61,175 nt of DNA from Burkholderiales bacterium. Lineage in GTDB: Bacteria; Pseudomonadota; Gammaproteobacteria; Burkholderiales; Ga0077523. This document shows, one piece after another, positions 48,761 to 56,907 of the stretch (within the stretch, counting starts at the first letter, position 1; each line of letters begins with the position of its first letter). The DNA lies in assembly GCA_019747905.1 (NCBI GenBank), contig JAIEQG010000047.1:1-61175 (forward strand). The letters run 5' to 3'. A program made the translations under genes and the position numbers. The notes under the pieces are model-generated. The model searched no databases, was not told the origin of the DNA, and was given only the letters and a program-made list of their open reading frames with translations.

Positions 48761-49624
48761 TCAATTCAGAAAGACCGGATCCCCGCACCGGACGTGGCCG
48801 GCGCTGGTGATCAAGCCATACACGCCCACGTTCTGGTCCGCGTGCTTGACGATCGTCCGCAGGATCGTGGTGTCGGCAGCGAAGTCCGGCTGCGCGCGAG
48901 TGACGGCGCCGCAACGGGGCGTGGCGGCGGCACAATCGATGGCTGCATCGCCGATGGAGAGGCGCTTGCCGACCCATTGCTGCTCCAGCAGTCCGGTGGC
49001 GCCGGCGCCGGTCTCGATGATGAAGTTGGGGCGGAAGCGGCGAGCATCCCAACTGCCGCCCGGATTGAGGGATTGCAGATGCGCGAGCGTTGCGGTGGTG
49101 ACCATGTGCAATGGCGTTACCAGGAAGAACGATCCGGGAGCCGATACGAAGTCCGCCATCGCCGGCGGAATCCTGCTGAAATCGGGCAGCGGTTCGCCGG
49201 GCTCGCGGTCGAAGGTGGCGGCGAGTTCCTCCAGCCAGGTGTGATCGTCGAGCTTGTGGCGACGATAGAAATCGACGTCGGACTCCGCGTGCAATGGCTC
49301 GAGAGTCGAGGCGTGCCCCGTCAGGCGGGACAGCCGCGCATGGATCTCCGGTTGATCGCTGCCCAGCACGGAGCCGTCGGGAAACGTGACCTCGACGTGG
49401 CTGTTCGGTGCCGGTGCGACGCCGTCGCGAGCGCGCGCCGTGCAGCGCAACAAGTCGGGGCGAAACTTGCAGCTCTGGATCTCCTTGCGGGCGGTATCGC
49501 GCAGGGCCCAGATCCGGTCGCCCGGCAGCCCCTTCGCACCCAGTGCGGACGCGTCGAGCCGTTCGCCCGCCATGCCCTTGACGGGATAGCGCCAGATTTC
49601 CTTGATCGTTCCGACTTGCACCAT
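48761..49624 (-). CDS. MOSC domain protein with N-terminal beta-barrel
   Basis: A 287-residue protein. The first ~110 residues have the MOSC N-terminal beta-barrel (VGTIKEIWRYPVKGMAGERL, ALGAKGLPGDRIWALRDTAR). The C-terminal half is the MOSC domain (FRPNFIIETG, IDCAAATPRCGAVTRAQPDF, then GVYGLITSAGHVRCGDPVFL). The conserved Cys of MOSC proteins fits C in ATPRCGAV. MOSC proteins handle molybdenum cofactor sulfuration or reduce N-hydroxylated bases (mARC, YiiM). It is positioned between oxidoreductase genes. The partner is unknown. Confidence 0.85.
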   Translation of the reverse strand: MVQVGTIKEIWRYPVKGMAGERLDASALGAKGLPGDRIWALRDTARKEIQSCKFRPDLLRCTARARDGVAPAPNSHVEVTFPDGSVLGSDQPEIHARLSRLTGHASTLEPLHAESDVDFYRRHKLDDHTWLEELAATFDREPGEPLPDFSRIPPAMADFVSAPGSFFLVTPLHMVTTATLAHLQSLNPGGSWDARRFRPNFIIETGAGATGLLEQQWVGKRLSIGDAAIDCAAATPRCGAVTRAQPDFAADTTILRTIVKHADQNVGVYGLITSAGHVRCGDPVFLN

Positions 49625-49690
49625 CTACCTGCTCCCGCGCGTCATCGTCCGATCGAAACGGATCGGGATCATTCCATGCGCCGGCAACCC

Positions 49691-50815
49691 TCAGAACATC
49701 ACGAGTTGCCGCACCGTGTGTCCGGACGCGAGCGCGTCGAACCCCTCGTTGATGCGGTCGAGCGTGAGGTGATCGCTCATCAGCTTGTTCACCGGCAGTT
49801 TGCCGCGGCGATACAGTTCCACGTAGCGCGGCAGGTCGCGCGGCGGAATGCACGAGCCCATGTAGCTGCCCTTGACCGTACGTTCTTCCGCCGTCAGGTT
49901 CACATGCTGCAGTGCCCAGCGCGCATCGGGGTGGGGCAGGCCGGCCGTCACGGTCGTGCCGCCGCGGCGCGTGATGCGGTAGGCGAGTTCCATGGCCTGC
50001 ACGGAACCGGCCATCTCGAACGCAAAGTCGGCCCCGCCGTCGGTCAGCGCCTTCACCTTGGCGATGGCGTCGGGGTCCTTCGCGTTGACCACGTCGGTGG
50101 CCCCGAGGGTCTTCGCCAGTTCGAGTTTGTCATCATGGATGTCGACGGCGACGATGCGATTGGCACCGGCCACCTGCGCGCCGAGCAGCGCGTTGAGGCC
50201 GACGCCGCCGAGGCCGACCACCGCGACCCGCGAACCCGCCGTGACCTTCGCCGTGTTGAGCGCGGAGCCCACACCCGTGAGCACCGCGCAACCGAAGACC
50301 GCGGCTTCGTCGAAGGGCAGTGCGTTGTCCACCTTCACCACCGAGCCGCGATTGACGACGCAATACTCCGCGAACGCCGACACGCCCGTGTGGTGGTAGA
50401 CCGGTTTGCCGTTCTGGTGCAGGCGGATGTGACCGCCCATCAACGTGCCCGCGCCGTTGGCCTGCTGGCCGTTCTCGCAACGTGCGGGGAAGCCCTCCTG
50501 GCACGGCGTGCACTGACCGCAGCTCGGGGCGAAGACCATCACCACATGGTCGCCGGGCGCGAGATCGGTGATGCCGGTGCCGACTTCCTTCACCACGCCG
50601 GCCGCCTCGTGGCCGAGCACCATGGGCGTCTGCCGGGGTCGATCGCCATTGATGGTGGATAGGTCCGAGTGGCAGAGGCCCGCGGCCTTGACCTGTACCA
50701 GCAACTCGCGCGGACCGGGCGGATCGAGGTCCACTTCCTCGATCGAGAGCGGACGGCTCTGGGCGTAGGGCTGGGGGAGTCCGCTCTGGCGGAGGATGGC
50801 GGCACGGATTTTCAT
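49691..50815 (-). CDS. zinc-dependent alcohol dehydrogenase
   Basis: A 374-residue medium-chain alcohol dehydrogenase. The catalytic zinc ligands are in AAGLCHSDLSTI and GHEAAGVV. The structural zinc loop is CGQCTPCQEGFPARC (four Cys). The NAD-binding Rossmann turn is VAVVGLGGVGLNALLGAQVA with VDIHDDK after it (Asp, favouring NAD). VKGSYMGSCIPPRDLPRYVE is typical of the AdhC-like class. The leftward SDR gene upstream is 114 bases away, and the two may act on the same substrate. Substrate unknown. Confidence 0.92.
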   Translation of the reverse strand: MKIRAAILRQSGLPQPYAQSRPLSIEEVDLDPPGPRELLVQVKAAGLCHSDLSTINGDRPRQTPMVLGHEAAGVVKEVGTGITDLAPGDHVVMVFAPSCGQCTPCQEGFPARCENGQQANGAGTLMGGHIRLHQNGKPVYHHTGVSAFAEYCVVNRGSVVKVDNALPFDEAAVFGCAVLTGVGSALNTAKVTAGSRVAVVGLGGVGLNALLGAQVAGANRIVAVDIHDDKLELAKTLGATDVVNAKDPDAIAKVKALTDGGADFAFEMAGSVQAMELAYRITRRGGTTVTAGLPHPDARWALQHVNLTAEERTVKGSYMGSCIPPRDLPRYVELYRRGKLPVNKLMSDHLTLDRINEGFDALASGHTVRQLVMF

Positions 50816-50929
50816 GTTTCGGTCTTTGCAGTGAAAAGGCAGGAGCTCACAACGCGGCGGACGCGGTGTCGGGCAACGGCGCTCGTTGCCGTTGGATTTC
50901 CGCCGCGTCGAGCGGGATCTCGTCGGTCC

Positions 50930-51676
50930 TCAGTAGGTCGCGCGCCCGCCCGACAGATCGAACACGCCGCCGGTGGTGAACGAGCAGTCTTCCGTGCACA
51001 TCCAGGCCACCATCGCCGCGATCTCCTCCACTTCGCCGAAGCGACCCATGGGGATCTTCGACAGCATGTAGTCGATGTGATACTGCTCGACCTGGTCGAA
51101 GATCGGCGTGCGCACCGCCGCGGGTGTCACGCAGTTGACCGTGATCCGGTTCTTCGCGAGTTCCTTGCCGAGCGACTTGGTGAGGCCGATCACGCCGGCC
51201 TTCGATGCGCTGTAGGCCGAGGCGTTGGGATTGCCTTCCTTGCCCGCGATGGAGGCGATGTTGACGATGCGGCCGTAGTTGTTGGCGATCATGTGAGGAG
51301 CGACCGTCCGGCAGCAATAGAAGACGCCGTTCAGGTTGATATCGCACACCCGCAGCCATTCCTCGATCGGGTACTCGGCGACCGTGGAGTTCTTGCCGGC
51401 GACGCCGGCGGAATTCACCATGGCGTCCACCTTGCCAAGGGCGGCGATGCTGGCCTTCATGGCGGCTTCGACTTCGCCGATCTTGGTGACATCGACCTTG
51501 ATCCCGACGTGCTTGCCGGCGCCGAGCGATTTCGCCTTGGCGTCGAGGTCGGCGGCCATGTCCCAGATGGCGACGTTGGCGCCGGAGGCCGCCAGGCGTT
51601 GCGCGATGGCGAGGCCGATGCCGGATGCGCCGCCGGTCACTACGGCACCGCGGCCGGCCATGTCTAACTTGTTCAT
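50930..51676 (-). CDS. short-chain dehydrogenase/reductase
   Basis: A 248-residue SDR. Cofactor motif is VTGGASGIGLAIAQRL, and NSAG occurs as MVNSAGVAGK in place of NNAG. The catalytic Ser is in VNIASIAGKEG, with Tyr and Lys in YSASKAGVIG. It is paralogous to the SDR at 33182. WDMAAD after strand 2 favours NAD. It starts 117 bases from the divergent Mla-type operon. Ser replaces the second Asn of the usual NNAG, which is tolerated in many SDRs. Confidence 0.9.
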   Translation of the reverse strand: MNKLDMAGRGAVVTGGASGIGLAIAQRLAASGANVAIWDMAADLDAKAKSLGAGKHVGIKVDVTKIGEVEAAMKASIAALGKVDAMVNSAGVAGKNSTVAEYPIEEWLRVCDINLNGVFYCCRTVAPHMIANNYGRIVNIASIAGKEGNPNASAYSASKAGVIGLTKSLGKELAKNRITVNCVTPAAVRTPIFDQVEQYHIDYMLSKIPMGRFGEVEEIAAMVAWMCTEDCSFTTGGVFDLSGGRATY

Positions 51677-51793
51677 GCTTGGATCTCCCCCTTGGACTGT
51701 TGAAGCCGGCGCGAACGTCTGCGCCGCGCGGACGAACCCGGAATTCTAATGCACCGGGGGTGACGGCGGTCCTTGCCCGGCTATCATGGGGGC

Positions 51794-52609
51794 ATGAGGG
51801 TCGAGATCGGGTCCACTTCTCGGATGAGCGAACAGGCCTTGAGCCGCAGGATCGAGCAGCGCTTTGCCGCGTGGGGGCGGATTCTTCGCTTTGCCGGTGT
51901 CGCCATCGTCGGCACCCTTTCCCCGTCGACCTACAACAGCGCCACGCGGCAGGTGGTGCAGAAGCAGATCTACTTCACCGCCTGGGAGATCTTTCCCGGG
52001 TTCATCGCACTCGCGGCGACGGTGTCGTGGCTCCTGAGCTCCATCGTGGTGCACGTGGCACGCGACTTCGGGCTCTTCGACTACGCTCTCGAAGTGATCA
52101 TCCGCGTGCTGGTGCTGGAGATTCTGCCATTCACCACCGTGCTGTTCGTGGCGTTGCGTACCAGTGCGGCCATCAACACCGAAGTGGCGCTGATGAAGAT
52201 CAACAACGAGCTGGAGGCACTGCGCTTGAGTGGTGTCGATCCGGTCACCTACGAGTTGATCCCGCGCGTGATCGGTGGCACGACGTCGGTGCTGGCACTG
52301 ACGGCCGTCAGCACGGTAGGGGCGCTGCTCGTCTCGAACGTCGTGGTCTACGACGCCTGGATGTTCGCCATGCCCTCCGAGGATTTCGCCCATACCGTGG
52401 GCAAAGTGCTTGATGCGCCGACGTTGGTATTGCTCGGTATCAAGACCATGGCATTCGGTCTGGCGGTCACCGTGATCCCGATCGGGGAAGCGCTGGAGAC
52501 GCCGCAGAAGCTCTTTCATGCGCCGATCTCGGTGTTGCGCGGCATGGTCAAGCTCTTCTTCGCCATCATGTTCATCGAGCTCGGCGCGCTTGCGGTGAGC
52601 TACGCATGA
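51794..52609 (+). CDS. MlaE-type ABC permease
   Basis: A 271-residue inner-membrane permease of the MlaE family, which moves phospholipids or other hydrophobic lipids between membranes. The family hallmarks are ILPFTTVLFVALRTSAAINT and the interhelical stretch LMKINNELEALRLSGVDPVT, then YELIPRVIGGTTSVLALTAV. Start ATG 51794 is used; 51824 (MSEQALS) is also possible. Its stop overlaps the next gene's start (ATGA). With an Mce-domain protein two genes on, this is an Mla/Mce operon. Confidence 0.85.
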   Translation: MRVEIGSTSRMSEQALSRRIEQRFAAWGRILRFAGVAIVGTLSPSTYNSATRQVVQKQIYFTAWEIFPGFIALAATVSWLLSSIVVHVARDFGLFDYALEVIIRVLVLEILPFTTVLFVALRTSAAINTEVALMKINNELEALRLSGVDPVTYELIPRVIGGTTSVLALTAVSTVGALLVSNVVVYDAWMFAMPSEDFAHTVGKVLDAPTLVLLGIKTMAFGLAVTVIPIGEALETPQKLFHAPISVLRGMVKLFFAIMFIELGALAVSYA

Positions 52610-53118
52610 TGGCCACGTCGCTGGAAACCGACGTGGCGATGCTGGCGTCCGGCGTCGAGTTCATCTGGGCCGCAAACGACGACGAACGAATGCAGGCGAT
52701 CGCCGATCACCGCGATGCCGGACTGGTGTCGGCGACCCTGCCGCTGCGCGCCAACCTCACGGTGCTGGAGAACATCGCCATCGTGCCGGAGTTTCGCGAC
52801 GGCATGAATTCCCGCGCCGCACTCGGGCGCGCGTGGTCGCTGCTCGAGAAAGTCGGACACACCGCATGCGCACACCAGCGCGATCCGGACCTCGACAACC
52901 GCGAGCGCTTCCTCGCCAAGCTGCTGCGAGCCATCGTGGGTGCGCCTCCGGTCATACTGATAGAGCGCCCCGGACTGCTGCTGCCCGACTTCAACTATCC
53001 TCTATTGCTCGATGCAACGCTGCTGAGCCTGGAAGGGCACTATCGGTCGTGCCGCATCGTCGACTACGCATGGAACGCTCCGCTGTATCCCAGGCCCGCA
53101 TCCCGCACCTCAAACTGA
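52606..53118 (+). CDS. degenerate ABC ATPase-like protein of Mla operon
   Basis: A 170-residue protein in the MlaF (ATPase) slot. Residues ~46-63 (LPLRANLTVLENIAIVPEF) resemble the Q-loop-to-helix segment of ABC ATPases. LDNRERFLAKLLRAIVGAPP then VILIERP aligns with the signature/Walker B region (LSGGxxxRxxLARAL ... DEP), but LSGGQ is gone and Walker B reads VILIER. There is no Walker A and no H-loop histidine at the expected place. So it cannot hydrolyse ATP as usual. It overlaps MlaE by 4 bases and the Mce gene by 49 bases, and the frame is intact, which argues it is translated. Confidence 0.6.
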   Translation: MMATSLETDVAMLASGVEFIWAANDDERMQAIADHRDAGLVSATLPLRANLTVLENIAIVPEFRDGMNSRAALGRAWSLLEKVGHTACAHQRDPDLDNRERFLAKLLRAIVGAPPVILIERPGLLLPDFNYPLLLDATLLSLEGHYRSCRIVDYAWNAPLYPRPASRTSN

Positions 53119-54068
53119 AGGTCGGGCTGCTGCTCGCCGCCTTTCCGGTCTTCCTGGGCGGGCTCGTGCTCTATGCCTTGCACGCCCGCGGCATGTTCGA
53201 GCCGACGCGCAGCGTGATGCTGGTGGCACGCGACGCGGAGGGCCTGGGTTCCGGTGTGCCCGTGACGTTCTCCGGCTTCCCCATCGGCGAGATCAAGCGC
53301 ATGCAGTTGACCGACGACGGCAACGTGCGCATCGAGCTGCGTATCAACGAGAAGGATGCGCGATGGTTGCGACAGAGCAGCATCTTCTCGTTCGAGAAGC
53401 AGTTGCTAGGCAAGCAGCGCATCCGCGTGACTTCGCCGCGCATGGCCGATCCACCGCTGCCGGCCGGCGCCGTCGCGAAGCTCGAGATCGAGGACGCGAC
53501 CAAGAATCTGCCCGACCTCGTGAACAGCGCCAAGTCAGTGATCGAGGACGTGCGCGAGCTTACCCGCCCGGGTTCCCATCTCACGCTCATGCTCGCCGAC
53601 CTGCGGGGCGTGGCGAGCCGCCTCAACGGCGACTACGGCCTGATCGAAGGACTGACCGGCAGCCCTGAGCGGGCTCGTGAAGTGCTCGACGCTTCGCGGC
53701 GCATCACGCGGTTGGTGACTTCACTGGACGGCGTAACCATTCGCCTCGACGCCATGCTCGCCAAGTCCGACAGCAAGGTGCTGGGCGACGGCGGCCTGGT
53801 GGATGACGCGCGACGCTCGACCGAGCAGGTCAACGCGTTGCTGAGCGAGGTGCGCGCGAGCTTGAAGCGAGCCGACGACGTGCTCGCCAACGCCCAGGCG
53901 GCCTCGGCCAATGCCAAGGTCGTTTCGGAGAACCTGAAGGATTCGAGTACCGATCTTTCCAAGCTGCGCGCGGAGGTGGACGACAGCGTGCAGAAGGTCA
54001 ATCGCATGCTAGTGGAGATCAACCGCAAGTGGCCCATGGCGCGCGACAGTCGCGTGCGGCTGCCATGA
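53070..54068 (+). CDS. Mce/MlaD domain protein
   Basis: A 332-residue protein with one N-terminal TM helix (LKVGLLLAAFPVFLGGLVLY) and a single Mce/MlaD domain (VMLVARDAEGLGSGVPVTFS, GFPIGEIKRMQLTDDGNVRI, FEKQLLGKQRIRVTSP). A long helical C-terminal region (~130-332) with coiled-coil character follows (VEQVNALLSEVRASLKRADD region). Mce proteins form hexameric rings or tubes that carry lipids across the periplasm. ATG 53070 lies inside the preceding gene. The open frame further upstream is not coding. The lipoprotein gene overlaps its stop by 4 bases. Confidence 0.85.
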   Translation: MERSAVSQARIPHLKLKVGLLLAAFPVFLGGLVLYALHARGMFEPTRSVMLVARDAEGLGSGVPVTFSGFPIGEIKRMQLTDDGNVRIELRINEKDARWLRQSSIFSFEKQLLGKQRIRVTSPRMADPPLPAGAVAKLEIEDATKNLPDLVNSAKSVIEDVRELTRPGSHLTLMLADLRGVASRLNGDYGLIEGLTGSPERAREVLDASRRITRLVTSLDGVTIRLDAMLAKSDSKVLGDGGLVDDARRSTEQVNALLSEVRASLKRADDVLANAQAASANAKVVSENLKDSSTDLSKLRAEVDDSVQKVNRMLVEINRKWPMARDSRVRLP

Positions 54069-54727
54069 TGGGTCGGCGGTCGATGTGCCTGGTGCTGGCT
54101 GCGGCGCTGAGCGCGGCGTGTTCGCATCCGACCGTTCCGGAGTGGGAGGAGCGGGCGCACGAAGGGTTCGAGCAGTATCAGCGCAGTTACTTCGCGGGGG
54201 ACCGGACCGCGGATCGGGACTTCCGGAAGGCCGCTGATGCTCTGGCTACGACAGGTAAGCCTGAGTTGCGGGCGCGCGGCGAACTCATCGGCTGTGCGCT
54301 GGCCACCGCGGCGCTGGATTTTGAACGGTGCAATACGTGGCAGTCGCTGCAGGCCGATGCGGATCAGGCGGATCGGGCCTACGGCGCGCTGCTGTCGGGC
54401 CGCTTCAGCGGCCTTGATGCGAAGGCCTTGCCGGCGCAGTACGGCGGATTGGCGAAAGCCACGGACGCCGTCGCGCGCAACGATGCGTTGAAGCGTATCG
54501 AAGATCCGTTGTCACGCCTGATCGGAGCCGGCGCTGTGTTTCGCGCCGGGGACCTGTCACCCGAGGGTGTGGCGCTCGCGGTCGACACGGCATCCGAGCA
54601 AGGCTGGCGCCGCCCTTTGCTCGCGTGGCTGGGTGCTCAGGCCGGACTGGCTGAGGCTGCGGGCGACGCGGCGGCGCTGGCCCGCATCCGCAAACGGATC
54701 GATGTCGTCGCGCCTCCCGCTCGTTAG
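54065..54727 (+). CDS. lipoprotein of the Mce operon
   Basis: A 220-residue lipoprotein. Lipobox LSAAC at the end of a signal sequence (MCLVLAAALSAAC, Cys about 19). The mature part is helical and Ala/Arg-rich (HEGFEQYQRSYFAGDRTADR, DFRKAADALATTGKPELRA). It has no known motif, but its place at the end of the Mla/Mce operon (ATGA overlap) suggests an auxiliary outer-membrane partner. It converges with the CoxG gene and overlaps it by 4 bases at the stops. Confidence 0.7.
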   Translation: MMGRRSMCLVLAAALSAACSHPTVPEWEERAHEGFEQYQRSYFAGDRTADRDFRKAADALATTGKPELRARGELIGCALATAALDFERCNTWQSLQADADQADRAYGALLSGRFSGLDAKALPAQYGGLAKATDAVARNDALKRIEDPLSRLIGAGAVFRAGDLSPEGVALAVDTASEQGWRRPLLAWLGAQAGLAEAAGDAAALARIRKRIDVVAPPAR

Positions 54728-55290
54728 CGCCGGATCATGAGCACCGCGAGCGCCACGACGATCGCGATGATGACCCAGCCCCAAATGAGGAGCCCACCTT
54801 TGCGGCTCGTCGATGCGTCTTGCGGAATGGCGGTCGGCGCCGCGGCTGGAACCGGTGCCACGATCTGGTTGAACTTCACGAAGAAGTCTTCGGCCATCTT
54901 CTTCGCGACCCCATCGATCAGGCGCGAGCCGATCTGCGCGAGCTTGCCGCCGACGGTCGCGTTGGCGGTGTAGACGAGCCGCGTGGATTCGCCTTCGGGA
55001 GCGAGCACGACTTTCGCTCCCCCTTTGCCGAAACCTGCGGCGCCGCCCGACCCTTCGAACGCGATGGTGTAGGACTCGGGCGGGTTCAAGTCCGATAGCT
55101 GCAGCTTGCCGGAGAACTTCGCCTTGACCGGCCCGATCGCGGCGGTCATCGCGATCTTGTACTCGGTGTCGGACAGGCGTTCGATGCTCTCGCAGCCCGG
55201 GATGCAGGCCTTGAGGATCTCGGGGTTGTTGAGCGCTTCCCACACGCGCTGCCGCTGCAGCGGGATGAGTTGTTCGCCGGTCATGTCCAT
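54724..55290 (-). CDS. CoxG family SRPBCC protein
   Basis: A 188-residue protein with an SRPBCC (START-like) hydrophobic-pocket domain and a C-terminal TM anchor (GGLLIWGWVIIAIVVALAVL). The CoxG hallmarks are QRVWEALNNPEILKACIPGC and SIERLSDTEYKIAMTAAIGP, then VKAKFSGKLQLSDLNPP. ATG 55290 is preferred because earlier codons (MPRENLQERIK) lie outside the family start. CoxG tethers maturation factors of molybdenum-copper CO dehydrogenase to the membrane, but the same family occurs with other molybdenum hydroxylases. No coxS/M/L genes are in the window. Confidence 0.85.
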   Translation of the reverse strand: MDMTGEQLIPLQRQRVWEALNNPEILKACIPGCESIERLSDTEYKIAMTAAIGPVKAKFSGKLQLSDLNPPESYTIAFEGSGGAAGFGKGGAKVVLAPEGESTRLVYTANATVGGKLAQIGSRLIDGVAKKMAEDFFVKFNQIVAPVPAAAPTAIPQDASTSRKGGLLIWGWVIIAIVVALAVLMIRR

Positions 55291-55405
55291 CTTGATGCGC
55301 TCCTGAAGGTTCTCGCGTGGCAATTCTTCGGAGTATGCACAGCGTTGGCGGGAAGTGCATCCCGGCGTGGCCCCCGCCGGCTCGGCCGCGGGCGGGAATC
55401 GAGCG

Positions 55406-56617
55406 CTACGCCACTTTGCGCACGCCTGCCGAGCGCATTCGCGCGTGCGATGCGCCCGTGCTCAGCGCGGCGGCGAGGTCGGCGAGGCTCTCGATGTTGT
55501 GTGCCGGCAGGAAGGCGTCCACGTGGGGGAGCATGAGCTGCACGCCCATCGCCACCGGTTTGAACGCGTCGAAGCGCAGCAGCGGATTGAGCCAGAGCAA
55601 CTGGCGGCAGGACTTGCGCAGGCGATCCATGGCGTCGGCCAGGTCACGGCCGGCGTCGCGGTCGAGGCCGTCGCTGATCAGCAGCACGATCGCGTTCTGG
55701 CCGAGCACGCGCCGTGACCAGCGCAGATTGAACTCCGTGAGACTGGCGCCGATGCGCGTGCCGCCGGACCAGTCCTCCACGGCGCGCGTTGCTGCGTCCA
55801 GGGCGATGTCGACGTCACGATGACGCAGATGGCGGGTGATGTTGGTGAGGCGGGTGCCGAACAGGAAGGTGTGGACCCGATCGCGATCGTTGGTGATGGC
55901 GTGCAGGAAGTGCAGGAACATCCGCGAGTAACGGCTCATGGAGCCGGAGATGTCACACAGGATCACCATGGGCGGATGGCGGAACTGCGGCGAGCGGCGC
56001 TTGAGCGGGATCGAATCCGATCCCTGGCGGACACTTGCCCGTAACGAGTCGCGCAGATCGATCCGGACACCCTGCGGGTCCGGATGCAGGCGGCGCGTGC
56101 GGATCCTCGGGATCGGCAGCCGCAAACGAGCGATGAGCTGCTTCGCCTGCGCGAGCTCGACGTTCGTCATGGTCTCGAAGTCGGCCTTCTGCAACCGCTC
56201 GCGATCGGAGTGGGTGAGGGTAGCGTCGAGTGCCACGTCGGGCGGGGCCTGGTCGCGGTTGTCGAGGCCAGGGCGCTGGCGGGAGCCGAGCGGATCCTGC
56301 AGGCGGCTCGCCAGCTGCCTCTGCTGCTTGTCGTCACCGCGGCCTTCGATGTGCGGCGTCAGCAGCGACAGCGCGCGCTCCAGCAGTCTCGGATTGCGCC
56401 AGAAGACGTGAAAGGCCTGATCGAAGAGCTCGAACTGCTCGCGGCGGTCGAGAAACAGGGACGCCAGCGTCCAGTAGAAGTCCTCGCGGTTGCGCAACCC
56501 CGCGACTTCCAGTGCGCGCAGCGCGTCGATGACCCGGTCAGGCCCGACGGGGATCCCCGCGGCTCGCAGCACGCGGGCGAAGTGCATCACGTTGTCGGAG
56601 AGGTAGCCGGGGGTCAT
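55406..56617 (-). CDS. VWA domain protein, CoxE family
   Basis: A 403-residue CoxE-like protein. The N-terminal helical part starts FARVLRAAGIPVGPDRVIDA, typical of CoxE. The C-terminal VWA domain has an intact MIDAS: D222-x-S224-x-S226 in DISGSMSRYS, and the downstream LISDGLDRDAGRDLADAM. CoxE works with the MoxR ATPase CoxD in cofactor maturation of CO dehydrogenase-type enzymes. CoxD and CoxF are absent here. ATG 56617 is set by the family start. It lies 115 bases upstream of CoxG on the same strand. Confidence 0.88.
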   Translation of the reverse strand: MTPGYLSDNVMHFARVLRAAGIPVGPDRVIDALRALEVAGLRNREDFYWTLASLFLDRREQFELFDQAFHVFWRNPRLLERALSLLTPHIEGRGDDKQQRQLASRLQDPLGSRQRPGLDNRDQAPPDVALDATLTHSDRERLQKADFETMTNVELAQAKQLIARLRLPIPRIRTRRLHPDPQGVRIDLRDSLRASVRQGSDSIPLKRRSPQFRHPPMVILCDISGSMSRYSRMFLHFLHAITNDRDRVHTFLFGTRLTNITRHLRHRDVDIALDAATRAVEDWSGGTRIGASLTEFNLRWSRRVLGQNAIVLLISDGLDRDAGRDLADAMDRLRKSCRQLLWLNPLLRFDAFKPVAMGVQLMLPHVDAFLPAHNIESLADLAAALSTGASHARMRSAGVRKVA

Positions 56618-56907
56618 GGCGCAGAGATCGAGGAATTGGGGTTCGACATGCCGCGTCAGAAAATCGAAGATTAACCCATTGCATTGAATCGTTCGGGTAA
56701 GTGGCGCTCGCGGCTTGCGACACCGGAGATCCTGAGTCGCGCGAGTTTTACCGAGGAGGAGGAGCGCGCTACCATCTCTCGACGGCCGCATCCTGATGTC
56801 CGCAGGGTGCCAAGCGTGATTTGGTGATCGGAAGAATGCGGTGCACCGCCTCACGGTCAGCCGTGCGCTGTGCCCACAAGAACACGTTCGAAACAAAAGG
56901 AGGAGTG

